The notes: generated by a model from the sequence alone, not told the origin. DNA of 64,000 nucleotides from Allobosea lupini (GCF_900109525.1 NZ_FOAN01000013.1:1-64000); one strand, 5' to 3'; counted from the first letter of the stretch, positions 1 through 8,809 are shown. Made by a program: numbers and translations.

Positions 1-1
1 G

Positions 2-190
2 CTCTTCCACCTGATCAGCAAGCTCTACGAGAACACCTCGGTCATCATCACCACCAATCTCGCCTTCGCGGACTGGCCCCAGATCTTCACCGACGCCAAG
101 ATGACCACCGCAATGCTCGATCGGCTCACGCATCACTGCGACATCATCGAGACCGGCAACGAGAGCTGGCGCTTCAAGAACCGGGCCTGA
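2..190 (+). mobile_element. istB: IstB-like ATPase, C-terminal part (IS21 family)
   Basis: Open frame entering from the left edge and ending in TGA at 188-190. The 62 visible residues contain a stretch reading IITTNLAF, then MTTAMLDRLTHH and ESWRFKN, which is the typical C-terminal end of the IS21 helper ATPase IstB; this protein assists the IstA transposase in target selection. Only the tail is present, so Walker motifs and istA lie outside the window. The IS end repeats that follow (295-344) support the reading. Family assignment is by recognised motif, not by search. Confidence 0.85.
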
Positions 191-294
191 GCGCGCCCAA
201 GACCATCGCGAGCTGGACGCCGAAATCGCCCCGGCCGAGCAACCCCGACCAGCTCAGCCGGGCCGATCCCGGCACGGCGGCGCAAGCCCAAGGG

Positions 295-344
295 GGGCTA
301 GCCTTCAACGCGATAAGAGGGCTGCGCTTCAATGCGATTTGACA
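295..344 (+). repeat. IS21-type right end with two transposase-binding repeats
   Basis: Two imperfect copies of a 20-mer, at 295-314 (GGGCTAGCCTTCAACGCGAT) and 319-338 (GGGCTGCGCTTCAATGCGAT), match at 16 of 20 positions and start 24 bp apart. The second is followed by TTTGACA ending at 344. IS21 elements carry multiple terminal repeats and end in ...TGACA, so 344 is the likely right tip. The left end is outside the window, so the target duplication cannot be read. Confidence 0.7.
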
Positions 345-772
345 GCCATCACAAAGCGAGGACACGGGCCGTAGATTCGACCGTCTTTCCCGGAGAACGA
401 AGGTCGCTCCCGTCGCACGCGCACCCACTCGATCAACGCGCGACGCATCATAAGCTCTCGGCTGATCGTCGGCTGCGCGGCTGGCCGGATGGCTTTGATC
501 GGCGCGTTGTAGCGGCGGCGAACGGCAATCTCGCGGGACAGCTGCTCTCGTGTCTCGCTGCTCGTCGCGAGATCGCGAACATGCTCGAAGGCTGCTATTT
601 CAGCTAGGCGGCGTTTGCGCATTTTGGGATCGCGAATCCGCTTTTGGTGGAAGCGGTAGATGTCCGCGAGTTGCTCTAGCCCCTCTCGATCAAGTCGCGC
701 AGCATTGCTGCCTGCCGCTTCGACGATGCAGGCCCATTGCTCAGCGGTGTATTTGAAGCCGCCGCTATCCAT
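345..772 (-). pseudogene. Hypothetical protein truncated by the IS element
   Basis: Minus-strand frame from ATG at 772, overlapping the end of the integrase gene by 8 bp, so the two were probably one transcription unit. About 142 native residues remain: basic, Arg-rich, starting MDSGGFKYTAEQW and ending in a stretch containing GRIYGPCPRFVMA. The frame then enters the IS tip and stops at 329-331 after about five IS-encoded residues, so the original C-terminus is lost. I do not recognise the family. Its place directly downstream of a tyrosine integrase suggests an accessory island gene. Confidence 0.6.
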
Positions 773-2009
773 GAGTACCGCCGTGCATTTGAACGACGTT
801 GGTGGGCAGCCGCTGATTATTCAGGATCGCCGCGATCTGCGCGTCCAGCGCCTCGAGTGCCCGCTTCTTTTGTACAAGGAAGTCGTGCCGGTCGTAGGTC
901 GAGCCGGTGACTGTCGCCCTGACTGTCGATTGGTGATTGAGGACGTACGCGATAGTGAGACGGTCGATTTCGAGCTGGGACATGATTGTCGCTGCTGTCC
1001 GCCTTAAATCATGGGGCGTTGCTGGCGACTTGAGCACAGTTCGTGTCCGCTCGAATGCTTTCGCGAGATCCTGCGATGTCGGTGCCTTTCCCTTTGTCGT
1101 CAGGAACAACGGCCCGCGCTTCTTGCCCTCGGAGAGCCGCCTCACGATCGCCAATGCCTCGCCGACCAGCGGCAGCACGTGTGCCGTTTTCGTCTTCACC
1201 CTCTCGCCGGGGATCCGCCACACAGCTGCGTCGAGGTCGATCTCCTCCCGCGACATCCCCGCTACTTCACCCGGCCGAGCGCCAAGAAGGAGCACCAGCC
1301 TTACTAGGTCGGCGTAGCGGGGAGCTGTCTCATTCAACCCGCTCCAAAGAGCGCGTATCTCTTCGGCATCGAGGTGCCGCTCCTTCGGCGCTTCGGTGCC
1401 GCGCTTCTTGAGGCCACGAACGGGGTTTTCCTTTGCCAGCCCTTCGGACACCGCCCAAGAGAACACCGACGAGATGACGGACATCACTCGGTTGGCGACG
1501 ACGGGAGCACGCTTCGCGACATCGTCCAACAACACCCCGACTTCCGGCCTTGTGATCTCGTCAACGCGACGCTCGCCCATGCGCGGGATAACGTCCTTGT
1601 CGAGCAGTTGCTGATATTCGGCAGCGGATCGAATCTTCTTTCCGTGACTCGCCATAAAGCGCTCGACCAGTTTGGAGAACGTCAGAGCCTCCCGGCGGAT
1701 TTTCTCCTCGATGACTGGATCGCCGCCGTCTTGCACACGCTTTTTGAGAGCCAGCGCCTTGTCGCGTGCGGCGGCAACGCTCCAAGCGGGGTACGTGCCA
1801 ATCGAATATCGCCGCTGTCGGGCTTCCCCGCGGACGCGATAAACGAAGGACCAAGCCTTGCTGGTCGGGCTGACTCGCAAGGTAAGACCTGGCACCTTGC
1901 CGTCTCGCACGACGAGGCGCTGACCGGCTTCCGCCTTCAGAGCTCGGACTTCCACGTCGGTCAACGGTTTTCCAGCCAAGTTTGAACTCCGACCATCTCC
2001 CCGGATCAC
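765..2009 (-). CDS. P4-type tyrosine integrase
   Basis: 414 residues. The N-terminus (about 15-100) is an arm-type DNA-binding DUF4102 domain, with LTDVEVRALK and GLTLRVSP. A SAM-like core-binding domain covers about 110-205 and the catalytic domain 210-390. The catalytic set is visible: R245 (ARPGE), K274 region, H333 and R336 (HDLRR), H359 (NHQ) and the nucleophile Y372 (TYDRHD). It is full length and probably active. It would catalyse integration and excision of an island lying to the left, which also carries the IS21 end. No tRNA gene or obvious att repeat is visible on its 5' side (2010-2320), so the attachment site is unresolved. Confidence 0.9.
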   Translation of the reverse strand: MIRGDGRSSNLAGKPLTDVEVRALKAEAGQRLVVRDGKVPGLTLRVSPTSKAWSFVYRVRGEARQRRYSIGTYPAWSVAAARDKALALKKRVQDGGDPVIEEKIRREALTFSKLVERFMASHGKKIRSAAEYQQLLDKDVIPRMGERRVDEITRPEVGVLLDDVAKRAPVVANRVMSVISSVFSWAVSEGLAKENPVRGLKKRGTEAPKERHLDAEEIRALWSGLNETAPRYADLVRLVLLLGARPGEVAGMSREEIDLDAAVWRIPGERVKTKTAHVLPLVGEALAIVRRLSEGKKRGPLFLTTKGKAPTSQDLAKAFERTRTVLKSPATPHDLRRTAATIMSQLEIDRLTIAYVLNHQSTVRATVTGSTYDRHDFLVQKKRALEALDAQIAAILNNQRLPTNVVQMHGGTHG

Positions 2010-2187
2010 ACCAGGGTCACAAAAAATCGGTACTGCACGAAATTGGCTGAAACAAGTAGAAAAGAAATTTCGCCGCTATATCAGAACGTTGAGCGTCTCA
2101 CACGGTTTCAGCCGTTTTCTAGATATTGCGCAGGGAAAGTTACCAAGATCAAGTGAGGCGTTTCGCCTAACTGCTTGACTGGTTTAG

Positions 2188-2216
2188 AAAAACCGCCCTT
2201 CTCAGGGCGGTTTTTT
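2188..2216. terminator. Strong bidirectional terminator hairpin
   Basis: Stem AAAAACCGCCCT (2188-2199) pairs perfectly with AGGGCGGTTTTT (2204-2215) around a 4-nt loop, with U tracts possible on both strands. It separates the integrase from the core-type genes to the right. No gene ends immediately beside it in this window, so it may have belonged to a gene displaced by the island. The rest of 2010-2322 shows no coding signal. Confidence 0.75.
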
Positions 2217-2322
2217 CGTTTTGGGCAGGGCATACCCCTAACCTGTTTGGGGGATTGTGTCGGTTTTACCCGCCTGCTTTCCTGAGCCGAGACGCCTTCG
2301 GTTACCAGTGGGGAGTATCCGC

Positions 2323-2526
2323 ATGAAGCCGCTGCGTTTGGCCATCGCCTTGAGCCTGTTCTGCACACCCCTCCTGATAGCCGATGCAATGGCAGCCAAG
2401 CGCCCGGCTGATGACCCGCGCCGCAAGTGCCGCGAGGCCATCCAGAAGAGCCAGGGGCTCGGCAAGGATGCTAAGGTCTCGCGCAAGGCCATCGACCAGT
2501 GCGTCGCGAATGGCGGGCAGAACTGA
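2323..2526 (+). CDS. Small secreted hypothetical protein
   Basis: 67 residues from ATG 2323, chosen over an upstream GTG because GGGGAG sits about 8 nt before it and because a signal peptide begins there: MKPLRL, a hydrophobic core, then cleavage near DAMAA. The mature part is about 43 residues, basic, with two cysteines (RRKCREA and DQCVANG) that could form one disulfide. Such short secreted two-Cys proteins are common in Hyphomicrobiales, but I cannot name a family. It stands alone between the terminator and a convergent gene. Confidence 0.6.
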   Translation: MKPLRLAIALSLFCTPLLIADAMAAKRPADDPRRKCREAIQKSQGLGKDAKVSRKAIDQCVANGGQN

Positions 2527-2574
2527 GCCTGACCGTTCGCTGTAGCGCGGCGGGCCCAGCGACTGCCTGCGACG

Positions 2575-2766
2575 TCATCTTTCCCCGGCCGAGCGCTCTT
2601 TCAGCAGCTCGTTGAGACGATCCTGCTTCTCGTTGAGCAGATCCGACAATCTCTCTTCGCTCCCGGAGCCGGATGCGGCGGCAGCCTGTTCCGTCAGGTC
2701 GGAAATTTGTCGGCGCAGGAGCGCAATCAGATCGTCCAGCGCTTCGTGATTGCCGTTTTCCGCCAT
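2575..2766 (-). CDS. Small coiled-coil hypothetical protein
   Basis: 63 residues, starting at ATG 2766 rather than 2781 because GGAG lies 9 nt upstream of the former. The sequence is highly charged and predicted helical throughout, with heptad-like Leu spacing (ALDDLIALLRRQISDL, then LSDLLNEKQDRLNELL), suggesting a soluble coiled coil. No membrane segment or signal peptide. Function unknown; the composition resembles small accessory or stress proteins, but that is only an impression. Confidence 0.5.
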   Translation of the reverse strand: MAENGNHEALDDLIALLRRQISDLTEQAAAASGSGSEERLSDLLNEKQDRLNELLKERSAGER

Positions 2767-2921
2767 GGCTGCTGTCTCCATTCTTAACGACGGGCCATGA
2801 TGACCTGCAGGCGACGATCACGAGGTGGGACCGTGGCTGCCATCCGATAACTCGGCAGCTCACAGATTTGCTCCATAGCGACGCAAATTCAATCGGCGCA
2901 TTCGCGCCGGCGGCTCCCTCT

Positions 2922-5618
2922 TCAGAACCGCAATTCGACGCGTCCCTTGAGGGCGTGGTCTCTGGAGCGCTCCCCGATGGCGGCGGAGTAGGTCAGGCCC
3001 AGCGCGGTGGCCTGCGAGATGCGCCAGTCGAGCCCGGCCTCGGCGACGAGGGCCTCGCGATCGATCGGTGCGGCGAAGACCGTGGTCGGCGTGGTGCCGG
3101 CGACGAAGGCGGTGCGGGCCTGCGGGGTGAGATCGCCGAAGCCATGGCGCCAGCCGAGCATCGCCCGCGCGAACAGCGGCATCGCCCCGAGCTGCGCCTC
3201 GGCGCGGACGCCGAGCGTGGTGAAGCCCAGCGTCTGGTCGGAGGAGAGCACCCGCAAGGCGGCCGCGCCGCCGCGCTCCGTACCGGCATCGGTCGAGACC
3301 CGGATCAGTGCCAGCTGTGCGAAGGGCTCCAGCGCAACGCCGCTGAAGGCGAAGGCATAGCCAAGCTCGGCGAAGCCTTGCGCGACCTGCCCCGGACGCT
3401 GCAGGCGCAAGAGGTCACTGAGCCCGCGGATCTGGACCTGGCGGCGGATGTCGCTCTCCGACCAGGTGTAGGCCGCGCCGGCATCGAAGCGAAGGTTGCC
3501 GAAGCGGGCGCCGGCATAGAGCGCGGCATGGCCGCTTTCGAGCTTGCCGCTGGAAAGCCTAGCGTCGAGATCGAAGCGCGACTGGCTGTAGCCGCCGGCG
3601 ACGCCGAGCTTCAGCGACGAGCCCGGCGCGTCGTAGACCATGAGATCTGCGCCGAGCAGTGCCCCGCCGCTGCGGCGGCTCAGGCTGGCGGCGTTGCCGT
3701 CGCCGTCGCTGTTGCCGGTGCCGCCGAAGGCCGTGCCCCAGAGGGCGTAGCGCGGCTGCGGCAGCGGGGCCGGCATCACGATCGCGCCCTTGCGGCCGGG
3801 CAGATCGGCGCTGAAGCTCGCCGCGACCTGCTGCCCCGGCGCGGTCAGCAGCGGGCCGCGCAGATGGCCGAGGATCGTATCGCGCACCAATCGGCTCTCG
3901 TCGATCATCACGCTGACGGCTTGCGCATGCGCCTCGCCCGAGAGCAGGTCGAAGCCGGCCCGCGCCTGATCGGCCGTCGCCGAGATCAGCGCGTCATAGA
4001 CCGCATTGCCGACGCCAAGCCGCTCCGCCGCGATCGCGATGAAGCCCTGGTTGCGGGTCTGCGCGATGGGATTGCGACCGGAACCGTCCGGCCCGAACGC
4101 GGCGTCGTTGCGCGTCATCGTCAGCGTGACATTCGCGCCGCCATAGCTCAGCGACGGCGTCAGGAAGGCGAGGTTCGAGGTGACGCTGGTGAAGCTGCCG
4201 CTGACCCCGCCCGAGGCGGTGAGGATAGTATAGCTCGTGCTCGCGGCGTAGTTGCCGCTCTCGGCCAGCACCTGGACCGTGCCGCCCGAGAGCGTCGCCG
4301 AGCCCGAAGCGACGATCCTGTCGCTCTGGCCGGCGGCGTTGACCTCGACCTGATAGGTCGAGCCCGAGGCGAAGGAGACATTGCCGGCGACCGTCAGCGT
4401 GCCGATCGAGTTGCCCGGGGCGACCGTGCCGGACACGGCGGTGATGCCGCCGACCGTTCCGGTGCCGCCCAGCGTGCCGCCATTGACGACTACGGTCGAG
4501 CCCGCCAGCGACCCGTTGACGGACAGCGTGCCCGCTTCGACCGAGGTCTGACCGGTGAAGCTGCTCGAACCCGTGAAGGTAACTGCGCCGCTGCCGCGCT
4601 TGGTGACGGAGCCGGCGCCAGACAGGGCACCGGCGTAAGTGCCCGTATTGCTCTGGTCGAACACCAGGGCTGCATCGACCTGGATCGCGCCCTGCAGGCT
4701 CGTCGTGGTCCCGGCCAGCGTGCCGCCGGAGACGGTCGTCCCCCCGGTGTAGCTGTTCGCCCCCGTCAGGGTCAGCGTCCCGCTCCCGACTTTTACGAGC
4801 GAGCCGCCTGTATAAAAACTCCCCTCACTGTCGATGATCGTACCGCTGAACGTCGTCGAAAGATTATTGCTGCCGACCGTCAGCTGCTTGGAGCCGAGGA
4901 GGACTGTGCCGGTCCCCTCGATCGAACCTGCAGTCATGCCTGCCGCGGTTAAACTGAGTATGGAGAGTTCGCCGGACACGACGAACCGGGCATTGCCTCC
5001 CGTGCTGTAATCCGAAAAGGATACAGCAGTGCCGGAGCCAACGATGATCGTTGCATCCCCGGCCGTCGAACGTCCCTCGAATACGCCTAACGCATAAGGT
5101 CGGACGGTTGCGTTCCCTGCCGTGCTGTCATCCTGAAATCTGAAATACCGCGAGGTGATGTTCGAATTGGCGGCGGTACTGGTGCCGGAAAATATAATAC
5201 TCCCATCGCTTACGATGGAGGCGTTTCCGGCGCTCGCGGAATTGAGGAACTGCATCGCATTGAATCTAAAAACTTCAAACGTCTGCGTATTGCTCGAATT
5301 GTTGACGATCCCAGCTCCGTCGAAGGTAATACTTCCGCTGAAACGATAGGCTGGCGCATCCGCGTTGAAGGTGAAGCCGCCATGGGTCGAGAACATATAG
5401 TATTCGGTGCGAGCGCTCGTACCGAAATAGCCCGTTCCGGACGGGACGGTTCCAGTGGACCAGTTCTGACCTTCGTTGGTATTGGCGCCCGGAGGGTTAA
5501 AAAGCCAGGTCGCATCGGTGCCCGCGGCCCGCGCCGATCCGGACACTGACAGGCAGGCCATCAGACCCGCATCGAGAGCGAAAGCGATGCACGCAATCCG
5601 CCGCCCCAGCTTGCGCAT
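2922..5618 (-). CDS. Type V autotransporter outer-membrane protein
   Basis: About 898 residues if started at ATG 5618, which follows a GGGGGTGGG stretch and opens a signal peptide (MRKLGRRIACIAFAL, cleavage near SARA-A). An upstream in-frame start would add 54 residues before the signal and is unlikely. The passenger (about 30-560) is Gly/Ser/Thr-rich with beta-helix repeats of the autotransporter type (SGTLTLTGANSYTGGTT). The last ~270 residues form the translocator beta-barrel and end in RVELRF, with the terminal Phe expected by the BAM machinery. Likely a surface adhesin or other surface-exposed passenger; no protease or esterase motif is seen in the passenger. Confidence 0.85.
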   Translation of the reverse strand: MRKLGRRIACIAFALDAGLMACLSVSGSARAAGTDATWLFNPPGANTNEGQNWSTGTVPSGTGYFGTSARTEYYMFSTHGGFTFNADAPAYRFSGSITFDGAGIVNNSSNTQTFEVFRFNAMQFLNSASAGNASIVSDGSIIFSGTSTAANSNITSRYFRFQDDSTAGNATVRPYALGVFEGRSTAGDATIIVGSGTAVSFSDYSTGGNARFVVSGELSILSLTAAGMTAGSIEGTGTVLLGSKQLTVGSNNLSTTFSGTIIDSEGSFYTGGSLVKVGSGTLTLTGANSYTGGTTVSGGTLAGTTTSLQGAIQVDAALVFDQSNTGTYAGALSGAGSVTKRGSGAVTFTGSSSFTGQTSVEAGTLSVNGSLAGSTVVVNGGTLGGTGTVGGITAVSGTVAPGNSIGTLTVAGNVSFASGSTYQVEVNAAGQSDRIVASGSATLSGGTVQVLAESGNYAASTSYTILTASGGVSGSFTSVTSNLAFLTPSLSYGGANVTLTMTRNDAAFGPDGSGRNPIAQTRNQGFIAIAAERLGVGNAVYDALISATADQARAGFDLLSGEAHAQAVSVMIDESRLVRDTILGHLRGPLLTAPGQQVAASFSADLPGRKGAIVMPAPLPQPRYALWGTAFGGTGNSDGDGNAASLSRRSGGALLGADLMVYDAPGSSLKLGVAGGYSQSRFDLDARLSSGKLESGHAALYAGARFGNLRFDAGAAYTWSESDIRRQVQIRGLSDLLRLQRPGQVAQGFAELGYAFAFSGVALEPFAQLALIRVSTDAGTERGGAAALRVLSSDQTLGFTTLGVRAEAQLGAMPLFARAMLGWRHGFGDLTPQARTAFVAGTTPTTVFAAPIDREALVAEAGLDWRISQATALGLTYSAAIGERSRDHALKGRVELRF

Positions 5619-5804
5619 CCCACCCCCATCGCCGCGAAGCCGTTCCGCATCGCACGCTGCCGTACAACCTAAGCGAGGCAGCCTCATGGACCGGACAAGC
5701 GCAACAATTTCCTCGACGGCGTGCCCGGCAGAATGAGCGACGAGCGCGGTATCGAGGGCGTGGGGGGGGAGAGGCCCCACTGCGGGCGTCGACCGAGCGC
5801 GAGA

Positions 5805-5906
5805 TCAGGCGGGCGTAGCAAATCGGTCACCGGTGCTACCTGCGCCCCGCCCCAAGCTCATGGCTGCGAGCGTCAGCGCGCCAAATCCCACCAGCCCCCC
5901 CAACAT
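5805..5906 (-). CDS. Possible 33-residue membrane microprotein
   Basis: ATG 5906 with GAGGAG about 10 nt upstream, stop TGA at 5805-5807. The product starts MLGGLVGFGALTLAAMSLG and ends in a short polar tail, so it would be a single-pass membrane peptide. It lies 17 nt after the stop of the Cys-rich secreted gene on the same strand, consistent with an operon. Support is the ribosome site, hydrophobic pattern and spacing only; no homologue is known to me. The rest of 5619-5804 holds nothing I can support. Confidence 0.4.
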   Translation of the reverse strand: MLGGLVGFGALTLAAMSLGRGAGSTGDRFATPA

Positions 5907-5923
5907 CGCCCGGCCGCTCCTCG

Positions 5924-6250
5924 TCAGAAGGCCGGCTTCGGCACGAACAGGCAGATCGGCCGCTGCGACGGCGCGATCACCGAGCCGGTCAACATCCCGC
6001 CGCTTCGGCAGATGTGGAAGCGCCCGTCCTTGGAGACGCGCGTGCTCTGCTCGGCGACGAAGTGCCCGTCATGGGTCAGGTATCCGCCCGGAACGATGCG
6101 CGGCTCGGGCTCGCGCGCATCGGCGTCGAGCCCCATCGGCCAGCAATCGCGGTCGCTACAACAATCGTAGGGGTACCAGCTATGCGCGTGAACAGGCCCT
6201 CCGCCCCACGGCAGCAATGCGAGGCAGAGCGCCAATGCGATGAGACGCAT
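5924..6250 (-). CDS. Cys-rich secreted hypothetical protein
   Basis: 108 residues from ATG 6250, with AAGGAG correctly spaced upstream. A clear signal peptide (MRLIALALCLALLPWGG, cleavage near VHA-HSW) is followed by a compact region with HSWYPYDCCSDRDC and later FHICRSGG, giving four mature cysteines near His and Asp residues. Similar small periplasmic proteins with a DCC motif are common in Hyphomicrobiales and have no assigned function to my knowledge. Metal binding or disulfide stabilisation is possible, but not shown. Confidence 0.6.
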   Translation of the reverse strand: MRLIALALCLALLPWGGGPVHAHSWYPYDCCSDRDCWPMGLDADAREPEPRIVPGGYLTHDGHFVAEQSTRVSKDGRFHICRSGGMLTGSVIAPSQRPICLFVPKPAF

Positions 6251-6572
6251 GGATCGCTCCTTGGAGTCCGCTTGCCGATGAGGCCATGCCGGCCGGATCG
6301 GCGTCGGCTTTTGCAAAGATGTCAGGCCAGCAGCTTCGCAGCCGAATAGCAGGGCGTGCGAATCGTTATTAGATTAGCATGAGACGACGATCGTTAATGC
6401 AGTCTTGCAGGCCGCCCGGCGCCTAGTTCTTGACCAGTATTCGCCGATGCATTTGCCAGGCGCCTTCGACGCGGGCAGTTCGCTCCGGTCCTGCGCGAAC
6501 CCGCTGGCGCCGGCCGTAGCGATCTTCTAACTTGCCCGGGCGGCGCAGCCCGCCCATCCGCAGGAGCATCGC
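6251..6572. other. Intergenic region, no gene seen
   Basis: Spacer between the divergent Cys-rich gene and the small TM-protein gene. An AT-richer patch around 6358-6400 (AATCGTTATTAGATTAGC) is the most likely promoter area for either side, but no clear -35/-10 pair could be assigned. Confidence 0.3.
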
Positions 6573-6776
6573 TTGAGCAACGGCCCCGCTTCAGTCGAAC
6601 CGCCGCCGCGCCCAGGCGGACTGGTACGGGGCTTCCTGCGCCTGATTGTCGAGGTCGACGAGTCGCGCCGCTGGACACATCGCGTGCGGGCCGCGCTGCT
6701 CCTGGTCCTGCTGCTCGTCGGCTTCGGCGCACTCGGCTACTGGATACCGGAGATCATCGAGCGCTATCTGCGCTGA
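6573..6776 (+). CDS. Small single-TM hypothetical protein
   Basis: 67 residues from a TTG start at 6573, preceded by CAGGAG at 6561-6566. The N-terminal half is Pro-rich and polar; one membrane helix (AALLLVLLLVGFGALGYWI) lies near the C-terminus, followed by a short charged end (PEIIERYLR). It is probably an inner-membrane anchored peptide. No family recognised. A possible hairpin terminator lies downstream at 6909-6927. Confidence 0.5.
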   Translation: MSNGPASVEPPPRPGGLVRGFLRLIVEVDESRRWTHRVRAALLLVLLLVGFGALGYWIPEIIERYLR

Positions 6777-6908
6777 GGCGACGACCCCGAAAACGAGGTG
6801 GCCGGCCGACGACGGGGCTGAGGAGGCCAGGATCCCGTCATCGACCGGCCGAGCCCAGCGGTGACCCAGGAGATGCGGCGGAACCTGGGCTTCCGAAGGG
6901 CGTTCCGG

Positions 6909-6927
6909 ACGGCTGCTCGGCAGCCGT
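6909..6927. terminator. Possible hairpin terminator
   Basis: ACGGCTGC (6909-6916) and GCAGCCGT (6920-6927) form an 8-bp stem around a 3-nt loop, followed by TCTCTT. Weak terminator candidate for the small TM-protein gene ending at 6776. Confidence 0.35.
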
Positions 6928-6961
6928 TCTCTTGGAAATCACCCTACGCGGAAGCCCCTCC

Positions 6962-6985
6962 GAATCAATCGGAGACGATTGATTC
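6962..6985. repeat. Perfect inverted repeat before the pleD stop
   Basis: GAATCAATCG (6962-6971) and CGATTGATTC (6976-6985) are perfect 10-bp arms around GAGA. The repeat lies between the small TM gene and the 3' end of pleD, where it could end transcription from either side, although no U tract follows. Confidence 0.4.
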
Positions 6986-7044
6986 ACCATTATTCATCGA
7001 AACTTAACCCTACTTGGAAACCTTACCTCGCCCGCTGAGGCCAT

Positions 7045-8421
7045 TCAGGCGGCGCTGGCGACGATGACGCGGTTGCGGCCGGCAGCCTTAGCCCGGTAGA
7101 CCGCCTCGTCGGCCCGCTTCATCATCTCGACCGGCCCGGCATCGCCCGCCCGCCGGCTGGCGACGCCGATCGACACCGTCACCGTGATCGCGCGCTGCCC
7201 GCGCTGGATCTGAAAGGCCTCGCCCTCGACCCGTTCCCGGATGCGTTCGGCAACGGCCCGCGCAGCCTCGAGCGCGGTGTCTGGCAGCACGACGACGATC
7301 TCCTCGCCGCCCATGCGGGCCACCAGGTCGATGCCGCGCGTGCAGGCGCGGATCCGGTCAGCGAATTCGCGCAGGACCTCGTCGCCGGCATCGTGGCCCC
7401 AGCTGTCGTTGACGACCTTGAAGCGATCGACGTCGAGCACCAGCAGCGACAGTGCCCGCGCCCTGAGGGCCGACTCGTCGAAGAGGGCCGAAAGCCGGCT
7501 GTCGAGATAGCGGCGGTTATGGAGGCCCGTGAGCTGGTCCATCACCGCCATTTCCATTGAGGACTGCACGCTGTCGCGCAGCCGCTCGGCGAAGCGCTTG
7601 CGGCGGACCAGTGTCCGGGCGCGCGCGAGCAATTCGTTGCGATCGATCGGCCGGACCAGGAAGTCGTGCGCGCCGATCTCCAGGCCGCGAAGCACGCGGG
7701 ACTTGTCTTCGGCCTCGCCGAGCAGCAGCACGGAGAGATTGCGCGTGCGCTCCAGCGAGCGCAGCTGGCTGCACAGCCTCAAGCCGTCATAGTTCTGCAG
7801 ATCGAGGCTCACCAGGACGATCTCGAAATCGCCCTCGGCGGCGCGCGCGAGCGCGGCCTGCGCATCGGTTTCCGTCTCGATCGAGTGAAAGGCAGACAGC
7901 GCCTGTGTCAGGCGCTCGGCGATCAGCGGCCGGTCCTCGATCAGGAGGACGCGGCCGTTGAGCCCGGTTTCTGCCGCGGCCGCGGCCAGCGGATCGGCGA
8001 TGCCGAGCTGGCGCGAGGCGAGCGCGCGCTGGCGCAACTCGTCAGTGACCGATTTCAGCCGGACCAGGCTGCGCACCCGTGCAAACAGAGCCGTGTCGTC
8101 GATCGGCTTGGTCAGGAAGTCGTCGGCGCCGGCATCGAGCCCCTTCAGCCGGTCGCTCGGCTGGTCGAGCGCTGTCACGATCACCACCGGGATATGGGCG
8201 GTGGTCGCACTGTGCTTCAACCGACGGCAGACCTCGAAGCCGTTCATGCCGGGCATCATCACGTCGAGCAGGACGATATCCGCCTCGCCGCGCTCGCAGA
8301 TCGCCAGCGCATCGATGCCGTTCGTCGCGGTGATGACGTCAAAATACTCGGCGCCTAGCTTGGCTTCGAGCAGCTTCACATTCGCGGGAATGTCGTCGAC
8401 GACCAGGACCCGGGCTGACAT
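7045..8421 (-). CDS. pleD: PleD-type diguanylate cyclase response regulator
   Basis: 458 residues with the PleD layout. The first REC domain (about 1-120) has the phosphoacceptor D53 in LLDVMMPG. The second, degenerate REC (about 150-270) lacks the usual Asp motif. The GGDEF domain (about 290-458) carries GGEEI. An RGID motif five residues before GGEEI is a canonical I-site (RxxD) for c-di-GMP product inhibition. The enzyme makes c-di-GMP from two GTP and in Caulobacter controls the swarmer-to-stalked transition at the cell pole. It lies 16 bp downstream of divK in one operon, the arrangement conserved in alphaproteobacteria. Confidence 0.95.
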   Translation of the reverse strand: MSARVLVVDDIPANVKLLEAKLGAEYFDVITATNGIDALAICERGEADIVLLDVMMPGMNGFEVCRRLKHSATTAHIPVVIVTALDQPSDRLKGLDAGADDFLTKPIDDTALFARVRSLVRLKSVTDELRQRALASRQLGIADPLAAAAAETGLNGRVLLIEDRPLIAERLTQALSAFHSIETETDAQAALARAAEGDFEIVLVSLDLQNYDGLRLCSQLRSLERTRNLSVLLLGEAEDKSRVLRGLEIGAHDFLVRPIDRNELLARARTLVRRKRFAERLRDSVQSSMEMAVMDQLTGLHNRRYLDSRLSALFDESALRARALSLLVLDVDRFKVVNDSWGHDAGDEVLREFADRIRACTRGIDLVARMGGEEIVVVLPDTALEAARAVAERIRERVEGEAFQIQRGQRAITVTVSIGVASRRAGDAGPVEMMKRADEAVYRAKAAGRNRVIVASAA

Positions 8422-8437
8422 GGCTCAGCGGTTCCCT

Positions 8438-8809
8438 TCAGGCCGTGCCGACATAGGCGCGCACCGTCTCGAGGAACTTGCCTACCGAGATCGGCTTCGA
8501 GATATAGGCCTCGCAGCCGCCCTCCCGGATGCGTTCCTCGTCACCCTTCATCGCGAAGGCGGTCACCGCGATCACGGGGATCGACTTCAGCGCGTCGTCC
8601 TCCTTGATCCACTTCGTCACCTCCAGCCCCGAGACTTCCGGCAGCTGGATGTCCATCAGGATCAGATCGGGATGATGCGTGCGCGCCAGCTCGATCGCCT
8701 CGATGCCATCGGCCGTCTTGAGCGTCGCATAGCCATGGGCCTCCAACAGGTCGTTGAAGAGCTTCATGTTGAGCTCGTTGTCCTCGACGATCAGAACCGT
8801 CTTCTTCAT
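8438..8809 (-). CDS. divK: DivK single-domain response regulator
   Basis: 123 residues, all REC domain. ATG 8809 (MKKTVLIVEDNELN) is chosen because GGGGGAC lies just upstream; the frame runs 10 codons further without support. Acidic pocket ED near residues 9-10, phosphoacceptor D53 (LILMDIQLP), conserved Thr in AVTAFAM and Lys in ISKPIS. DivK is the diffusible regulator that switches PleC/DivJ and DivL-CckA activity and so controls CtrA. It heads the divK-pleD operon; 8810-8944 is the divergent promoter region shared with the DUF3572 gene. Confidence 0.95.
   Translation of the reverse strand: MKKTVLIVEDNELNMKLFNDLLEAHGYATLKTADGIEAIELARTHHPDLILMDIQLPEVSGLEVTKWIKEDDALKSIPVIAVTAFAMKGDEERIREGGCEAYISKPISVGKFLETVRAYVGTA

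Noticed and set aside
2010..2322. tRNA attachment gene for the integrase
   Set aside because: Neither strand shows a tRNA T-loop or acceptor pairing in this interval.
2673..4952. 759-residue plus-strand frame opposite the autotransporter
   Set aside because: It is an antisense shadow with composition typical of GC-rich non-coding frames; the minus-strand gene has signal peptide, repeats and barrel.
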